Below are positions 6,161 to 12,719 of a DNA stretch of 12,719 nucleotides, piece by piece. The stretch's first letter is position 1, and the number at the start of each line of letters is the position of its first letter. A program made the position numbers and the translations under genes. A model generated the notes under the pieces. That model was not told where the DNA came from, searched no databases, and was given only the letters and a program-made list of their open reading frames with translations. Source of the DNA: an uncultured Alistipes sp. (GTDB lineage: Bacteria; Bacteroidota; Bacteroidia; Bacteroidales; Rikenellaceae); NCBI GenBank assembly GCA_947174295.1, contig CAMWIG010000040.1, forward strand, positions 1 through 12,719, given 5' to 3'.

Positions 6161-8086
6161 CTACTTCTTGCGGCGCTGCTGCGCCTCCTGCTGGCGCATC
6201 AGCTCTTCGTAGCGAAGCTGGAATTTCGACTTCTTGCTGTTCTTGCTCTTCGCGGCATTGGCCTGCATGATGGCGTGTATCTTGTCATCGTCGATCATGC
6301 GGCGGATTACCATGGTCTGGACAATCGTTATGATGTTGGCCAGGAAGTAGTAGAAGCACAGACCGCTCGAATAGCTGTTGAACCACAGGAGCATCATTGC
6401 CGGCATCATGTAGACCATCATGAACTTCATGCCGGCCATCTGAGGCTGCGACGAGGCCGTCTGCTGGTAGTTCACGTAGGAGAATGCGAACAGCGCCACG
6501 GCCATCAGCAGGGCGAACAGACTCACGTGGTCGCCGTAGAACGGAATCGAGAACGGCAGATCGACTATGCTGTCATACGACGACAGATCGTCGGCCCAAA
6601 GGAACGACTGCTCGCGAAGCTCGATCGACGCCGGGAAGAAGCGGAACATGGCGATGATGATAGGCATCTGAATCAGCATCGGGATACATCCGCCCATGGG
6701 GTTGATGCCGGCCTTCTTGTAGAGCTCCATGGTTGCCTGCTGGCGCTTCATGGTATCCTCCTGACGGGGGAACTTGGCGGCAAGAGCATCGACCTCGGGC
6801 TTGATGACGCGCATCTTGGCGGTCGAAACGTAGCTCTTGTAAGTCAGCGGGAAGATGATGAGCTTGATGAGAACGGCCAGAATCAGGATGATGATTCCGA
6901 AGCTGGCGATATGGTTGCGCAGAAGGTCGAACACGGGAATCACGAACCAGCGGTTCACCCAGCCGAATATACCCCACCCCAGCGGCACGAGGCGCTCCAT
7001 GGCGACAGACTCGCCCTCGGCATCCTTGATATTTTTCAGTATGGCGAACTTGTTGGGGCCGAAATAGAAGGCCATGTCGTAGGATTCGGTCTGCGGCGTG
7101 TAGGGCACGGCCGTTTTCAGCGAATAGTTCTTCATGATACCCGACCCGGGCTGCGCCGTGGTGAAGGCCATGTCGGCGTAGCTGAGGTTGTCGCGGGCGA
7201 TGAGCGCCGAGGTGAAGAACTGCTGCTTGAAACCTACCCAGTTAACCGACGTGGAAACCGACTTCGACTTGCTCTCGTCGCTCTGTCCCAGCTCCTCGAT
7301 CGACGAATCGCCCGGATAGCGGAATGCGAGCGTAGTGTACATGTTCTCGTTCTGGAAACCCTTCTCGTTCTGGTAGGAGGTGTTGCTCCACTCGATGCCG
7401 AGGCTGGTCTGCGAGGCCATGTACGGAGCCATGTCGACCGGCGTGACGCGGAAATCGACGAGGTAGTCGCGCGCGGGGTCGCCCGTATTATATAAGGTAT
7501 AGTCGTAGCGCAGCGCTGCTCCCGGAGCCACGGGCAGCGTCATCGTAACGGTCGTCGCATCGCCGGCGGTAGCCACTTCGGGCACGAACACATACTCCGA
7601 AGTGTTCACACGCACGTTGTTCAGACCGTTCTTGATATAGAACGACATGTCGAAGCGCGCCGTCTCGGGCACGAACATGCGCACGCGCTCGTTGCGCTCG
7701 CCCTTCGGGGCGTAACGCGTGTAGTCTTTGAGTTCGACGCACGTAATCTGACCTCCCACGGTCGAGAAGTCGACCGTCATCACGTCGTTCGCGACGGTCA
7801 GCGTCTCGGGCTCGCGCTCAGCCGAAGCGGCGAGCGTCTCGCCGAGTGCTGCGATGCGGCGACGCGAAGCCTCGTTCACGAGGCTGTCGATTGCAGGCGC
7901 ACCATCCTCGGCCGGAGCCGCCGCAACCTCATCCGCCGGCTCTTCGGCGGGGGTCTGCGAAGCCACGTACTCCTGATATGCGCGCAGTTTCTCCTGGTAC
8001 TCCCTCTGCTGGCGGCCGTTGATGACCATGAAAATCACGAACAGCACGCTGACGACGGCAATACCTGCGATTGATTTCTTATCCAT
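6161..8086 (-). CDS. yidC: Membrane protein insertase YidC
   Basis: This 641-residue protein inserts inner-membrane proteins, alone or with SecYEG. It has an N-terminal helix (5-22), a linker rich in Ala, Pro and Glu (45-65), a large periplasmic beta-sandwich domain (about 95-350), and the conserved Oxa1/YidC core. The core helices lie near 394-415, 455-478, 520-538, 555-575 and 578-595. Recognisable core sequences are IFPLTYKSYVSTAKMRVIKP (411-430) and NPMGGCIPMLIQMPI (462-476). The hydrophilic-groove residue that is Arg366 in E. coli aligns with Lys408 here, within LIKLIIFPLT. The C-terminal tail is very basic (KSKNSKKSKF, QQRRKK) and may contact ribosomal RNA. It is the last gene of the minus-strand group, 143 bp after the pyrG stop, and runs into the hairpin at 6097-6142. 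Confidence 0.97.
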   Translation of the reverse strand: MDKKSIAGIAVVSVLFVIFMVINGRQQREYQEKLRAYQEYVASQTPAEEPADEVAAAPAEDGAPAIDSLVNEASRRRIAALGETLAASAEREPETLTVANDVMTVDFSTVGGQITCVELKDYTRYAPKGERNERVRMFVPETARFDMSFYIKNGLNNVRVNTSEYVFVPEVATAGDATTVTMTLPVAPGAALRYDYTLYNTGDPARDYLVDFRVTPVDMAPYMASQTSLGIEWSNTSYQNEKGFQNENMYTTLAFRYPGDSSIEELGQSDESKSKSVSTSVNWVGFKQQFFTSALIARDNLSYADMAFTTAQPGSGIMKNYSLKTAVPYTPQTESYDMAFYFGPNKFAILKNIKDAEGESVAMERLVPLGWGIFGWVNRWFVIPVFDLLRNHIASFGIIILILAVLIKLIIFPLTYKSYVSTAKMRVIKPEVDALAAKFPRQEDTMKRQQATMELYKKAGINPMGGCIPMLIQMPIIIAMFRFFPASIELREQSFLWADDLSSYDSIVDLPFSIPFYGDHVSLFALLMAVALFAFSYVNYQQTASSQPQMAGMKFMMVYMMPAMMLLWFNSYSSGLCFYYFLANIITIVQTMVIRRMIDDDKIHAIMQANAAKSKNSKKSKFQLRYEELMRQQEAQQRRKK

Positions 8087-8179
8087 TATGTCTCGTTAAT
8101 TGTTTTGTGCCTGCCGCACCGCAGCGAACCTGGGCGGCGACGGCACCACGCGAAGAGGCAGCCGCAACCGTCCGCAGTT

Positions 8180-8213
8180 CGCGGAGCCGAAGTCTTCCGA
8201 CATCGGCTCCGCG
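8180..8213. repeat. Inverted repeat in the pyrG-yidC gap
   Basis: CGCGGAGCCGA (8180-8190) and TCGGCTCCGCG (8203-8213) form a perfect 11-bp stem around a 12-base loop that can itself pair GTC with GAC. It lies 17 bases past the pyrG stop on the minus strand, 94 bases before the yidC start. No T run follows on the minus strand, so it is not a classical terminator. It could stabilise the upstream mRNA, cause partial termination, or mark an end processed by RNase. I see no TAnnTTTG box for yidC in this gap. Confidence 0.5.
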
Positions 8214-8229
8214 GCCGCAGGTCTGCGTT

Positions 8230-9849
8230 TTACTTATTGCGATACTTCAATGCCGCAGCCACGAACGCCACGAACAGCGGGTGCGGCGTGCGGACGGTGC
8301 TCTTGTACTCGGGATGGTACTGCGTACCTACGAACCACGGATGTTCGGGAATCTCGACCACCTCGACCAGCCCCGTGTCGGGATTCACGCCCGCGGCACG
8401 CATGCCGGCCGCCTCGAACTGCGCGAGGTAGTCGCTGTTGAACTCGTAGCGGTGGCGGTGACGCTCCGTAACCGACGTCGTGCCGTAGGCCTCGGCTACC
8501 TTCGAGCCCTCGACGAGCGAACAGGGATAACCGCCCAGACGCATCGTACCGCCCTTGGCCGTAACGCCCTTCTGCTCCTCCATGAGGTCGATGACCGGGT
8601 GCGTCGTCGAAGACTCCATCTCCACCGAGTTGGCATCCTCGAATCCCAGCACGTTGCGCGCGAACTCGATGACGGCGCACTGCATGCCGAGGCAGATTCC
8701 GAAGAACGGGATACCGTTCTCACGGGCGAAACGCACGGCGGTAATCTTGCCGTCGATTCCGCGGTTGCCGAAACCGGGAGCCACCAGAATACCGGCCTTG
8801 TCGCCCAGCTGCTCGGCCACGTTCTCCGGGGTGAGCTTTTCGGAGTTCACATAGCGCAGCCTGACCTTGCAGTCGTTCACCGCACCGGCATGGATGAACG
8901 ACTCGCTGATCGACTTGTAGGCGTCGGGCAGTTCGGTGTACTTGCCCACCAGAGCTATCTCGACGGTGCTTCCAGGATGCTTCACCTTCTCCACGAACGC
9001 ACGCCACGTGTCGAGGTCGGGCTCCTGCTCGGCCGGAATGTCGAGCTTCGAGAGAACCACCTCGTCGAGATGCTGTTCGTGCATGCGCAGAGGCACTTCG
9101 TATATTGTCGGAACGTCGATCGACTCCATGACGGCCTCGGGGTCGACATTGCAGAACAGAGCGACCTTGCGGCGCAGCTCGCGAGTGAGAGGATGCTCCG
9201 TGCGCAGCACGAGGATGTCGGGTTGCAGTCCGTTTTCGAGCAGCGCCTTCACCGAGTGCTGCGTGGGCTTGGTCTTCAACTCGCCCGACGCGGCCATGAA
9301 AGGAATCAGCGTCAGGTGAACCAGCGCCGTATTGCGGTATCCGAGCTGGTAGCGCAGCTGACGCACCGACTCGATGAACGGCAGCGACTCGATGTCGCCC
9401 ACCGTGCCGCCGATTTCGGTGATGATGACGTCGTACTGCTTGGTCTGACCCAGCATCTGTATGCGGCGCTTGATTTCGTCGGTGATATGGGGGATTACCT
9501 GCACGGTTTTGCCCAGGTATTCGCCCTTGCGTTCTTTCTCTATGACGCTCTTGTAAATCTTACCTGTCGTGACGTTGTTCGCACGGGTGGTGGTAATCGA
9601 GGTGAAGCGCTCGTAGTGACCCAAATCGAGGTCGGTCTCCGTGCCGTCCTCCGTGACGTAGCACTCGCCGTGCTCGTAGGGGTTCAGCGTTCCGGGGTCG
9701 ACGTTGATGTATGGGTCGAGCTTCTGGATTGTCACCGAATAGCCGCGGGCCTGCAACAGTCGCGCAATGGAGGCCGAGATGATGCCCTTGCCCAGCGACG
9801 ATGCCACACCGCCCGTAACGAAAATGTACTTTGGTTTCGAGAGTTTCAT
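8230..9849 (-). CDS. pyrG: CTP synthase
   Basis: This 539-residue enzyme converts UTP, ATP and glutamine to CTP, the last step of pyrimidine nucleotide synthesis. The synthetase domain (about 1-270) begins with KYIFVTGGVASSLGKG (7-22), the ATP loop, and contains KLDPYINVDPGTLNPYEHGE (43-62). A glutamine amidotransferase domain follows, with nucleophile Cys386 in FGICLGMQ and the triad partners His512 and Glu514 in YHPEYKS. Full length, with all key residues present. The start at 9849 gives the standard N-terminus. It stands 57 bp after the DUF349 stop without an evident promoter of its own, so it is probably read from the upstream promoter. Ile codons are mostly ATC/ATT, unlike the neighbouring plus-strand genes. 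Confidence 0.98.
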   Translation of the reverse strand: MKLSKPKYIFVTGGVASSLGKGIISASIARLLQARGYSVTIQKLDPYINVDPGTLNPYEHGECYVTEDGTETDLDLGHYERFTSITTTRANNVTTGKIYKSVIEKERKGEYLGKTVQVIPHITDEIKRRIQMLGQTKQYDVIITEIGGTVGDIESLPFIESVRQLRYQLGYRNTALVHLTLIPFMAASGELKTKPTQHSVKALLENGLQPDILVLRTEHPLTRELRRKVALFCNVDPEAVMESIDVPTIYEVPLRMHEQHLDEVVLSKLDIPAEQEPDLDTWRAFVEKVKHPGSTVEIALVGKYTELPDAYKSISESFIHAGAVNDCKVRLRYVNSEKLTPENVAEQLGDKAGILVAPGFGNRGIDGKITAVRFARENGIPFFGICLGMQCAVIEFARNVLGFEDANSVEMESSTTHPVIDLMEEQKGVTAKGGTMRLGGYPCSLVEGSKVAEAYGTTSVTERHRHRYEFNSDYLAQFEAAGMRAAGVNPDTGLVEVVEIPEHPWFVGTQYHPEYKSTVRTPHPLFVAFVAAALKYRNK

Positions 9850-9907
9850 AAATCTGTTTGTATCGTTTTTGCTTGCAGTTTGTTCTACACGTTCTTGCTC
9901 CTGCGGA

Positions 9908-11851
9908 CTACTCCTCGGAGTCGATCATGCGCACCTTCTCTATCGTATCGCGCATCTCGGCCCGGGCCTTCTCGATCTTATCGCGCACGGAGGCTATCAT
10001 GGCCTCGGCGTTCTTCGACTTGGAGAAGAATCCGATATTGTTCTCCAACAGAGCGATGTCCTGTTCGAGCTGGCGCACCTTGTTGTAGAGGCGCTCGCGC
10101 TCCGAACGCAGACGGCGGTCGCCCGACGCCTTCATGCCCGAGAGCTTCTCCTTGAAGCGCGACATCGAGCGGTCGCGCTCCGAGCCGCGCAGCACGCCGA
10201 ACATGGCGTCGACGGCGGCCTTGTATCGCTTCTGAATCTCCTCCTTGTGTCGGATGGGCACGAAACCTATCTCGCTCCAACGGCGCTGGTACTCCTTGAT
10301 GAGCTCGTAGCCGCCCTCGCGCACGTCGGCCGCAGCCATCTGTTCCAGAAGCTCGTTCTTGCGGCGCAGGTTCTCCTCCTGCTCGCCGTCCTGCGAGGCG
10401 AAGTGCTTGGCCTTGCGCTCGAAGAAGGCGTCGCACGCCGCGCGGAAACGCTTCCACACCTCGTCGGAGTGGCGGCGCGACACGGCGCCTATGGTCTTCC
10501 AGCGGGCCTGCAAGGCGATGAGCTCGTCGGTGGTCTTCTTCCACTCCTCGCTGTTGCGCACAGACTCCGCGGCTTCGCATATCTCGATTTTGAGTTGGAG
10601 GTTGTTGTCCATCTCGCTCTTGACGGTCGAATAGAACGCACGCTTGGCCTCGAAGAACTTGTCGCAGGCATTGCGGAAACGCTCGTAGATGCGGTTGTTA
10701 TCCTTCTTGGGCGCGAAGCCGATGGTCTTCCACACCTTCTGAATCTCCAACAGACGCTCGCTCGCGCGGTTCCACTCCTTGCGCGAGGCGAACGCGCGCG
10801 CCGCCAGCTCCTCGGTCTTCTCGCAGAGCTCGGTTTTGAGTTCGAGATTGCGCACCTGCTCCTGTTTGAGCGACTCGAAATACTCCTGATGCGCCTTGTT
10901 TATGCGGCTCGACGCAGCCTGGAAGCGGCGCCACAGCTCCTCCTTGAACTCGGGAGCCACGGGGCCCGTCTCGCGCCACTCCTCGTGGAGCTTCTGCAAC
11001 TTGTGGAACGCCTCGACGACCGACGGGTCCAGAATCAGCGACTCGGCCTGCTCGCAGAGCGAGGTTTTGAGTTCGAGATTCTTCTTCCAGTCGAGGTCGC
11101 GCAGCTCCTTGTTTATTTTGATTATTCCGTAGAAATTGTCGACTTGCAGGTTGTAGTTCTCCCACAAATCCTTAACCTTCTCCTGCGGCACGAGCCCCGT
11201 ATCCTTCCAGCGCTGCTGCAACTCGCGGAAACGGACGAACGTCGTATCGAGCGTCTCGTCCGAACCGGTCAGCTCTTTGAGTTCCTCGATAATCGCGAGC
11301 TTCGTGCGAAGGTTCTGCTCCTTCTCGGCTTCGAGCGTCGCATTGAACTCGTCGCGACGGCGGCGATACTCCTTGAACAGGTCTTTCAGACGCAGCTCCA
11401 AGGCATCGGCCTCGGGCACGAACTCGCCCTCGGCGCCCGACTCTTCGAATGCGCGGCGGGCTGCCTCGACAGCCGCACGGTGCAGTTTGTAGAATGCTAT
11501 CTTGACAGCCTCGGCGTCACGGCGCAGCGACTGCACCGGCTTCTCCTCCATCAGGCGGGCGAAGAGCGACACGAGCTCCTCGCGCGACTTGCCCGACATG
11601 TCGTCGGCCGCAACGGCACTCTCCGACTCCTCGGCGGTCTCCTCCCCGAGGTCTATTCCGGCATCGCTCGCAGCGAGTGCGGCGTCCTCCTCGGCGAAAT
11701 CCACGCTCTCCGTCGGAACGGGAGCATCTTCCACGACATCGGTCGCAGGCAGGTTCTCCGACCCTTCGGGTCGCACGGCGGCAATCTTCGCATCGTCGGC
11801 AGTGCCGACCGGCTCCACGGGAGCCGACAGTGTTGAATTTTCAGCGGACAT
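9908..11851 (-). CDS. DUF349 repeat protein, five repeats, function unknown
   Basis: This 647-residue protein is almost wholly helical. Residues 1-90 are acidic and low-complexity, probably disordered. From about 160 to 550 it carries five DUF349 repeats of 74-82 residues, each marked by a tryptophan motif: RWKDTGLVP (W215), EWRETGPVAP (W292), VWKTIGFAP (W374), RWKTIGAVS (W451) and RWSEIGFVP (W525). Repeat bodies include NLELKTSLCEQAE (258-270) and NLELKTELCEKTE (335-347). Residues 575-645 form a C-terminal coiled coil (VRQLEQDIALLENNIGFF). There is no signal peptide or membrane helix, so it is cytosolic. Its biochemical role is not known to me. It is the first gene of the group with pyrG and yidC, preceded by the repeat-containing leader. 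Confidence 0.88.
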   Translation of the reverse strand: MSAENSTLSAPVEPVGTADDAKIAAVRPEGSENLPATDVVEDAPVPTESVDFAEEDAALAASDAGIDLGEETAEESESAVAADDMSGKSREELVSLFARLMEEKPVQSLRRDAEAVKIAFYKLHRAAVEAARRAFEESGAEGEFVPEADALELRLKDLFKEYRRRRDEFNATLEAEKEQNLRTKLAIIEELKELTGSDETLDTTFVRFRELQQRWKDTGLVPQEKVKDLWENYNLQVDNFYGIIKINKELRDLDWKKNLELKTSLCEQAESLILDPSVVEAFHKLQKLHEEWRETGPVAPEFKEELWRRFQAASSRINKAHQEYFESLKQEQVRNLELKTELCEKTEELAARAFASRKEWNRASERLLEIQKVWKTIGFAPKKDNNRIYERFRNACDKFFEAKRAFYSTVKSEMDNNLQLKIEICEAAESVRNSEEWKKTTDELIALQARWKTIGAVSRRHSDEVWKRFRAACDAFFERKAKHFASQDGEQEENLRRKNELLEQMAAADVREGGYELIKEYQRRWSEIGFVPIRHKEEIQKRYKAAVDAMFGVLRGSERDRSMSRFKEKLSGMKASGDRRLRSERERLYNKVRQLEQDIALLENNIGFFSKSKNAEAMIASVRDKIEKARAEMRDTIEKVRMIDSEE

Positions 11852-11874
11852 AAACTTTTATCTCTTTTTAAGGT

Positions 11875-11936
11875 TCGTTCTACCTTGTTCCGTTCTCACG
11901 CTCCCGGCGGCGGCTTGCACGTCCTTGCGGACGCGG
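11875..11936. repeat. 62-bp direct repeat, copy 1
   Basis: This is identical base for base to 12033-12094, 158 bp away. It contains the hairpin CGTCC-TTGC-GGACG at 11920-11933. Read as minus-strand RNA the loop becomes GCAA, a GNRA tetraloop. It begins 24 bp upstream of the DUF349 start and so lies in the probable leader of that gene. Short reading frames across it carry no recognisable protein signal. Confidence 0.9.
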
Positions 11937-11961
11937 TTGCAAATCCGACCCACTCCCTAAA

Positions 11962-12025
11962 TCCCTCGCCTCAGGCAAGGGACTTAGTGCCGCATGCGGC
12001 AGAGGCGCATTTCCGAACGTCGGAA
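11962..12025. repeat. Cluster of three short inverted repeats between the 62-bp copies
   Basis: Three dyads sit close together. 11962-11970 pairs with 11974-11982 (TCCCTCGCC and GGCAAGGGA, one mismatch, loop TCA). 11988-12001 is a perfect 14-bp palindrome, TGCCGCATGCGGCA. TTCCGA at 12011-12016 pairs with TCGGAA at 12020-12025 around ACG. Together with the hairpin in each 62-bp copy, they make the 220-bp block 11875-12094 a string of small hairpins on either strand. Confidence 0.7.
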
Positions 12026-12032
12026 CGGACTG

Positions 12033-12094
12033 TCGTTCTACCTTGTTCCGTTCTCACGCTCCCGGCGGCGGCTTGCACGTCCTTGCGGACGCGG
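12033..12094. repeat. 62-bp direct repeat, copy 2
   Basis: This is a perfect copy of 11875-11936, with the same internal hairpin at 12078-12091. The flanks differ on both sides. GGACGCGG, the last eight bases of the repeat, occurs again at 12111-12118, which may be a remnant of a further partial copy. Perfect identity over 62 bp outside a gene implies recent duplication, gene conversion or a mobile or dispersed element. Confidence 0.9.
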
Positions 12095-12154
12095 AGCGAT
12101 ACAGCCGGACGGACGCGGTCGCGCAATATACTTATGTTAATAAATATATTCGGG

Positions 12155-12185
12155 CAAATATAGCCATTTTCCCTCGCAATCCGAA
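12155..12185 (-). promoter_or_regulatory. Candidate promoter of the DUF349-pyrG-yidC group
   Basis: On the minus strand, TTCG (12185-12182), a 19-bp spacer and TATATTTG (12162-12155) match the Bacteroidetes TTTG-N19-TAnnTTTG promoter with one mismatch in the -33 box. Transcription would start near 12150, giving a leader of about 300 nt that includes both 62-bp repeats and the hairpins between them. I saw no better box between the repeats and the ATG at 11851. The surrounding AT-rich stretch (12123-12170) fits a promoter region. Confidence 0.5.
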
Positions 12186-12227
12186 GGATTTCACACAAAT
12201 TTAACATGCACAACGAAAGTTTTTCGC

Positions 12228-12235
12228 TACATTTG
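12228..12235 (+). promoter_or_regulatory. -7 promoter box of the response regulator gene
   Basis: TACATTTG is a full match to the TAnnTTTG -7 consensus and ends 17 bp before the ATG at 12253, so the leader would be only about 13 nt. At the expected -33 position (12205-12208) stands CATG, matching TTTG at two of four bases. The weak -33 may mean that an activator is needed. The octamer is identical to the recQ -7 box. Confidence 0.5.
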
Positions 12236-12252
12236 CAGAAATTCACACGGTT

Positions 12253-12719
12253 ATGGGTTACCGCATACTGCTCGTCGACGACGAAAACGACATCCTCGAA
12301 TTCGTCCGCTACAACCTCGTGCGCGAGGGCTACGAAGTGTTCACCGCCCCGAACGGCGAAGAGGGGCTGCGCGAGGCGCTCGCGCACCGCCCGCACCTGA
12401 TTCTTCTCGACATGATGATGCCCGTCATGGACGGCGAGGCGACGCTGCGCGCCATACGCAGCCACCCCGAGCTGTCGCGCACGCTCGTGGCATTCCTCAC
12501 GGCGCTCGGTGCCGACGAGCAGCAGGTCGCCGGCTTCGACCTCGGCGCCGACGACTACATCACCAAGCCCATACGCATGAAGATTCTCGTCAGCCGCGTG
12601 CAGGCGCTTCTGAAACGGCTGCCCGCAGAGACCGAACGGCTGCGCGGAATCGCCATCGACCGCGAGCGCCACACGGTCGCGGTCGACGGGCGGGAGATAG
12701 CGAACATGCCGCGCAAGGA
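12253..12719 (+). CDS. OmpR/PhoB-family response regulator, N-terminal part
   Basis: About 155 codons are visible before the window ends. The receiver domain (3-122) has the acidic pocket DDE (9-11), the phosphorylation site Asp53 in ILLDMMMPVMDG, Thr83 in AFLTALG, and Lys105 in DYITKPIRMK, so it should accept phosphate from a histidine kinase. Residues 130-155 (GIAIDRERHTVAVDGREIA, then PRK) look like the start of the OmpR/PhoB winged-helix DNA-binding domain, which continues beyond the edge. The ATG at 12253 gives the normal N-terminus MGYRILLVDDE. A histidine kinase gene may follow downstream, but this cannot be seen. The regulon is unknown, so I give no gene symbol. Confidence 0.92.
   Translation, partial: MGYRILLVDDENDILEFVRYNLVREGYEVFTAPNGEEGLREALAHRPHLILLDMMMPVMDGEATLRAIRSHPELSRTLVAFLTALGADEQQVAGFDLGADDYITKPIRMKILVSRVQALLKRLPAETERLRGIAIDRERHTVAVDGREIANMPRK

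Noticed and set aside
8071..10155. Very long plus-strand open frame (694 codons) opposite pyrG
   Set aside because: It lies antisense to an intact, unmistakable CTP synthase. Its protein has no known motif and a composition typical of reverse-strand shadows in GC-rich DNA.
9767..11836. Very long plus-strand open frame (689 codons) opposite the DUF349 gene
   Set aside because: Its Leu/Glu/Ala/Arg-rich, repetitive sequence is a mirror of the heptad-like coding of the DUF349 repeats. It overlaps the start of pyrG and has no ribosome binding or promoter signal.
11875..12094. CRISPR-like or tandem array reading of the repeats
   Set aside because: There are only two 62-bp copies with one 96-bp spacer, no further units and no cas genes in the window.
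11885..12163. Open frames running through the 62-bp repeats on both strands
   Set aside because: The repeated peptide (LPAAACTSLRT on one strand, KDVQAAAGSVRTEQG on the other) results from the DNA repeat itself. There is no fitting start signal, and the frames are unlike any family I know.

Overview
The window looks like chromosomal DNA from a GC-rich member of the Bacteroidales, and an Alistipes-like (Rikenellaceae) bacterium is my best guess. The reasons are: TAnnTTTG promoter boxes of the Bacteroidetes type; a Bacteroidetes-style YidC with a long periplasmic domain and a lysine at the usual arginine site; a RecQ with its zinc cysteines moved towards the C-terminus; a lipoprotein GH88-like enzyme; and very little Shine-Dalgarno sequence ahead of most starts. 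The genus is inferred from composition and gene content, not proven. The content is mostly housekeeping. I see no CRISPR array, insertion sequence, prophage, tRNA or rRNA.

Layout. At the left edge (1-309, minus) is the 5' end of a lipoprotein resembling GH88 unsaturated glucuronyl hydrolases. A 314-base divergent spacer (310-623) holds promoter boxes for both sides and a paired 10-bp repeat that looks like an operator. A tight plus-strand run follows: recQ (624-2540), a DEDDy 3'-5' exonuclease (2565-3173), an RlmI-like rRNA cytosine methyltransferase (3170-4363, overlapping by ATGA) and a ProXp-ala/YbaK-type prolyl-tRNA deacylase (4368-4859). After a weak terminator candidate comes a two-gene module: an ECF sigma factor (4980-5468) with an ECF-type promoter just upstream, and a four-helix membrane protein (5483-6049) that may regulate it.

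A perfect 21-bp UUCG-capped hairpin at 6097-6142 separates this run from a convergent minus-strand group, transcribed in the order DUF349 protein (11851-9908), pyrG (9849-8230), yidC (8086-6161). Upstream of the DUF349 gene, 11852-12252 is a divergent spacer with a perfect 62-bp direct repeat and a series of small hairpins. A likely minus-strand promoter at 12155-12185 would place these in a leader of about 300 nt. On the other side, an OmpR/PhoB-family response regulator starts at 12253 and runs off the right edge.

Functional view. The recQ run joins DNA repair and unwinding with RNA modification and translation quality control. The sigma/membrane pair is a probable signalling unit. The minus-strand group combines CTP synthesis, membrane protein insertion and an uncharacterised coiled-coil DUF349 protein. 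The least explained items are the repeat-bearing leader, the ECF/membrane pair with its putative autoregulatory promoter, the paired TTTGTGCAAA sites, and a probable leaderless recQ mRNA. None of these amounts to a clearly new system on sequence alone.
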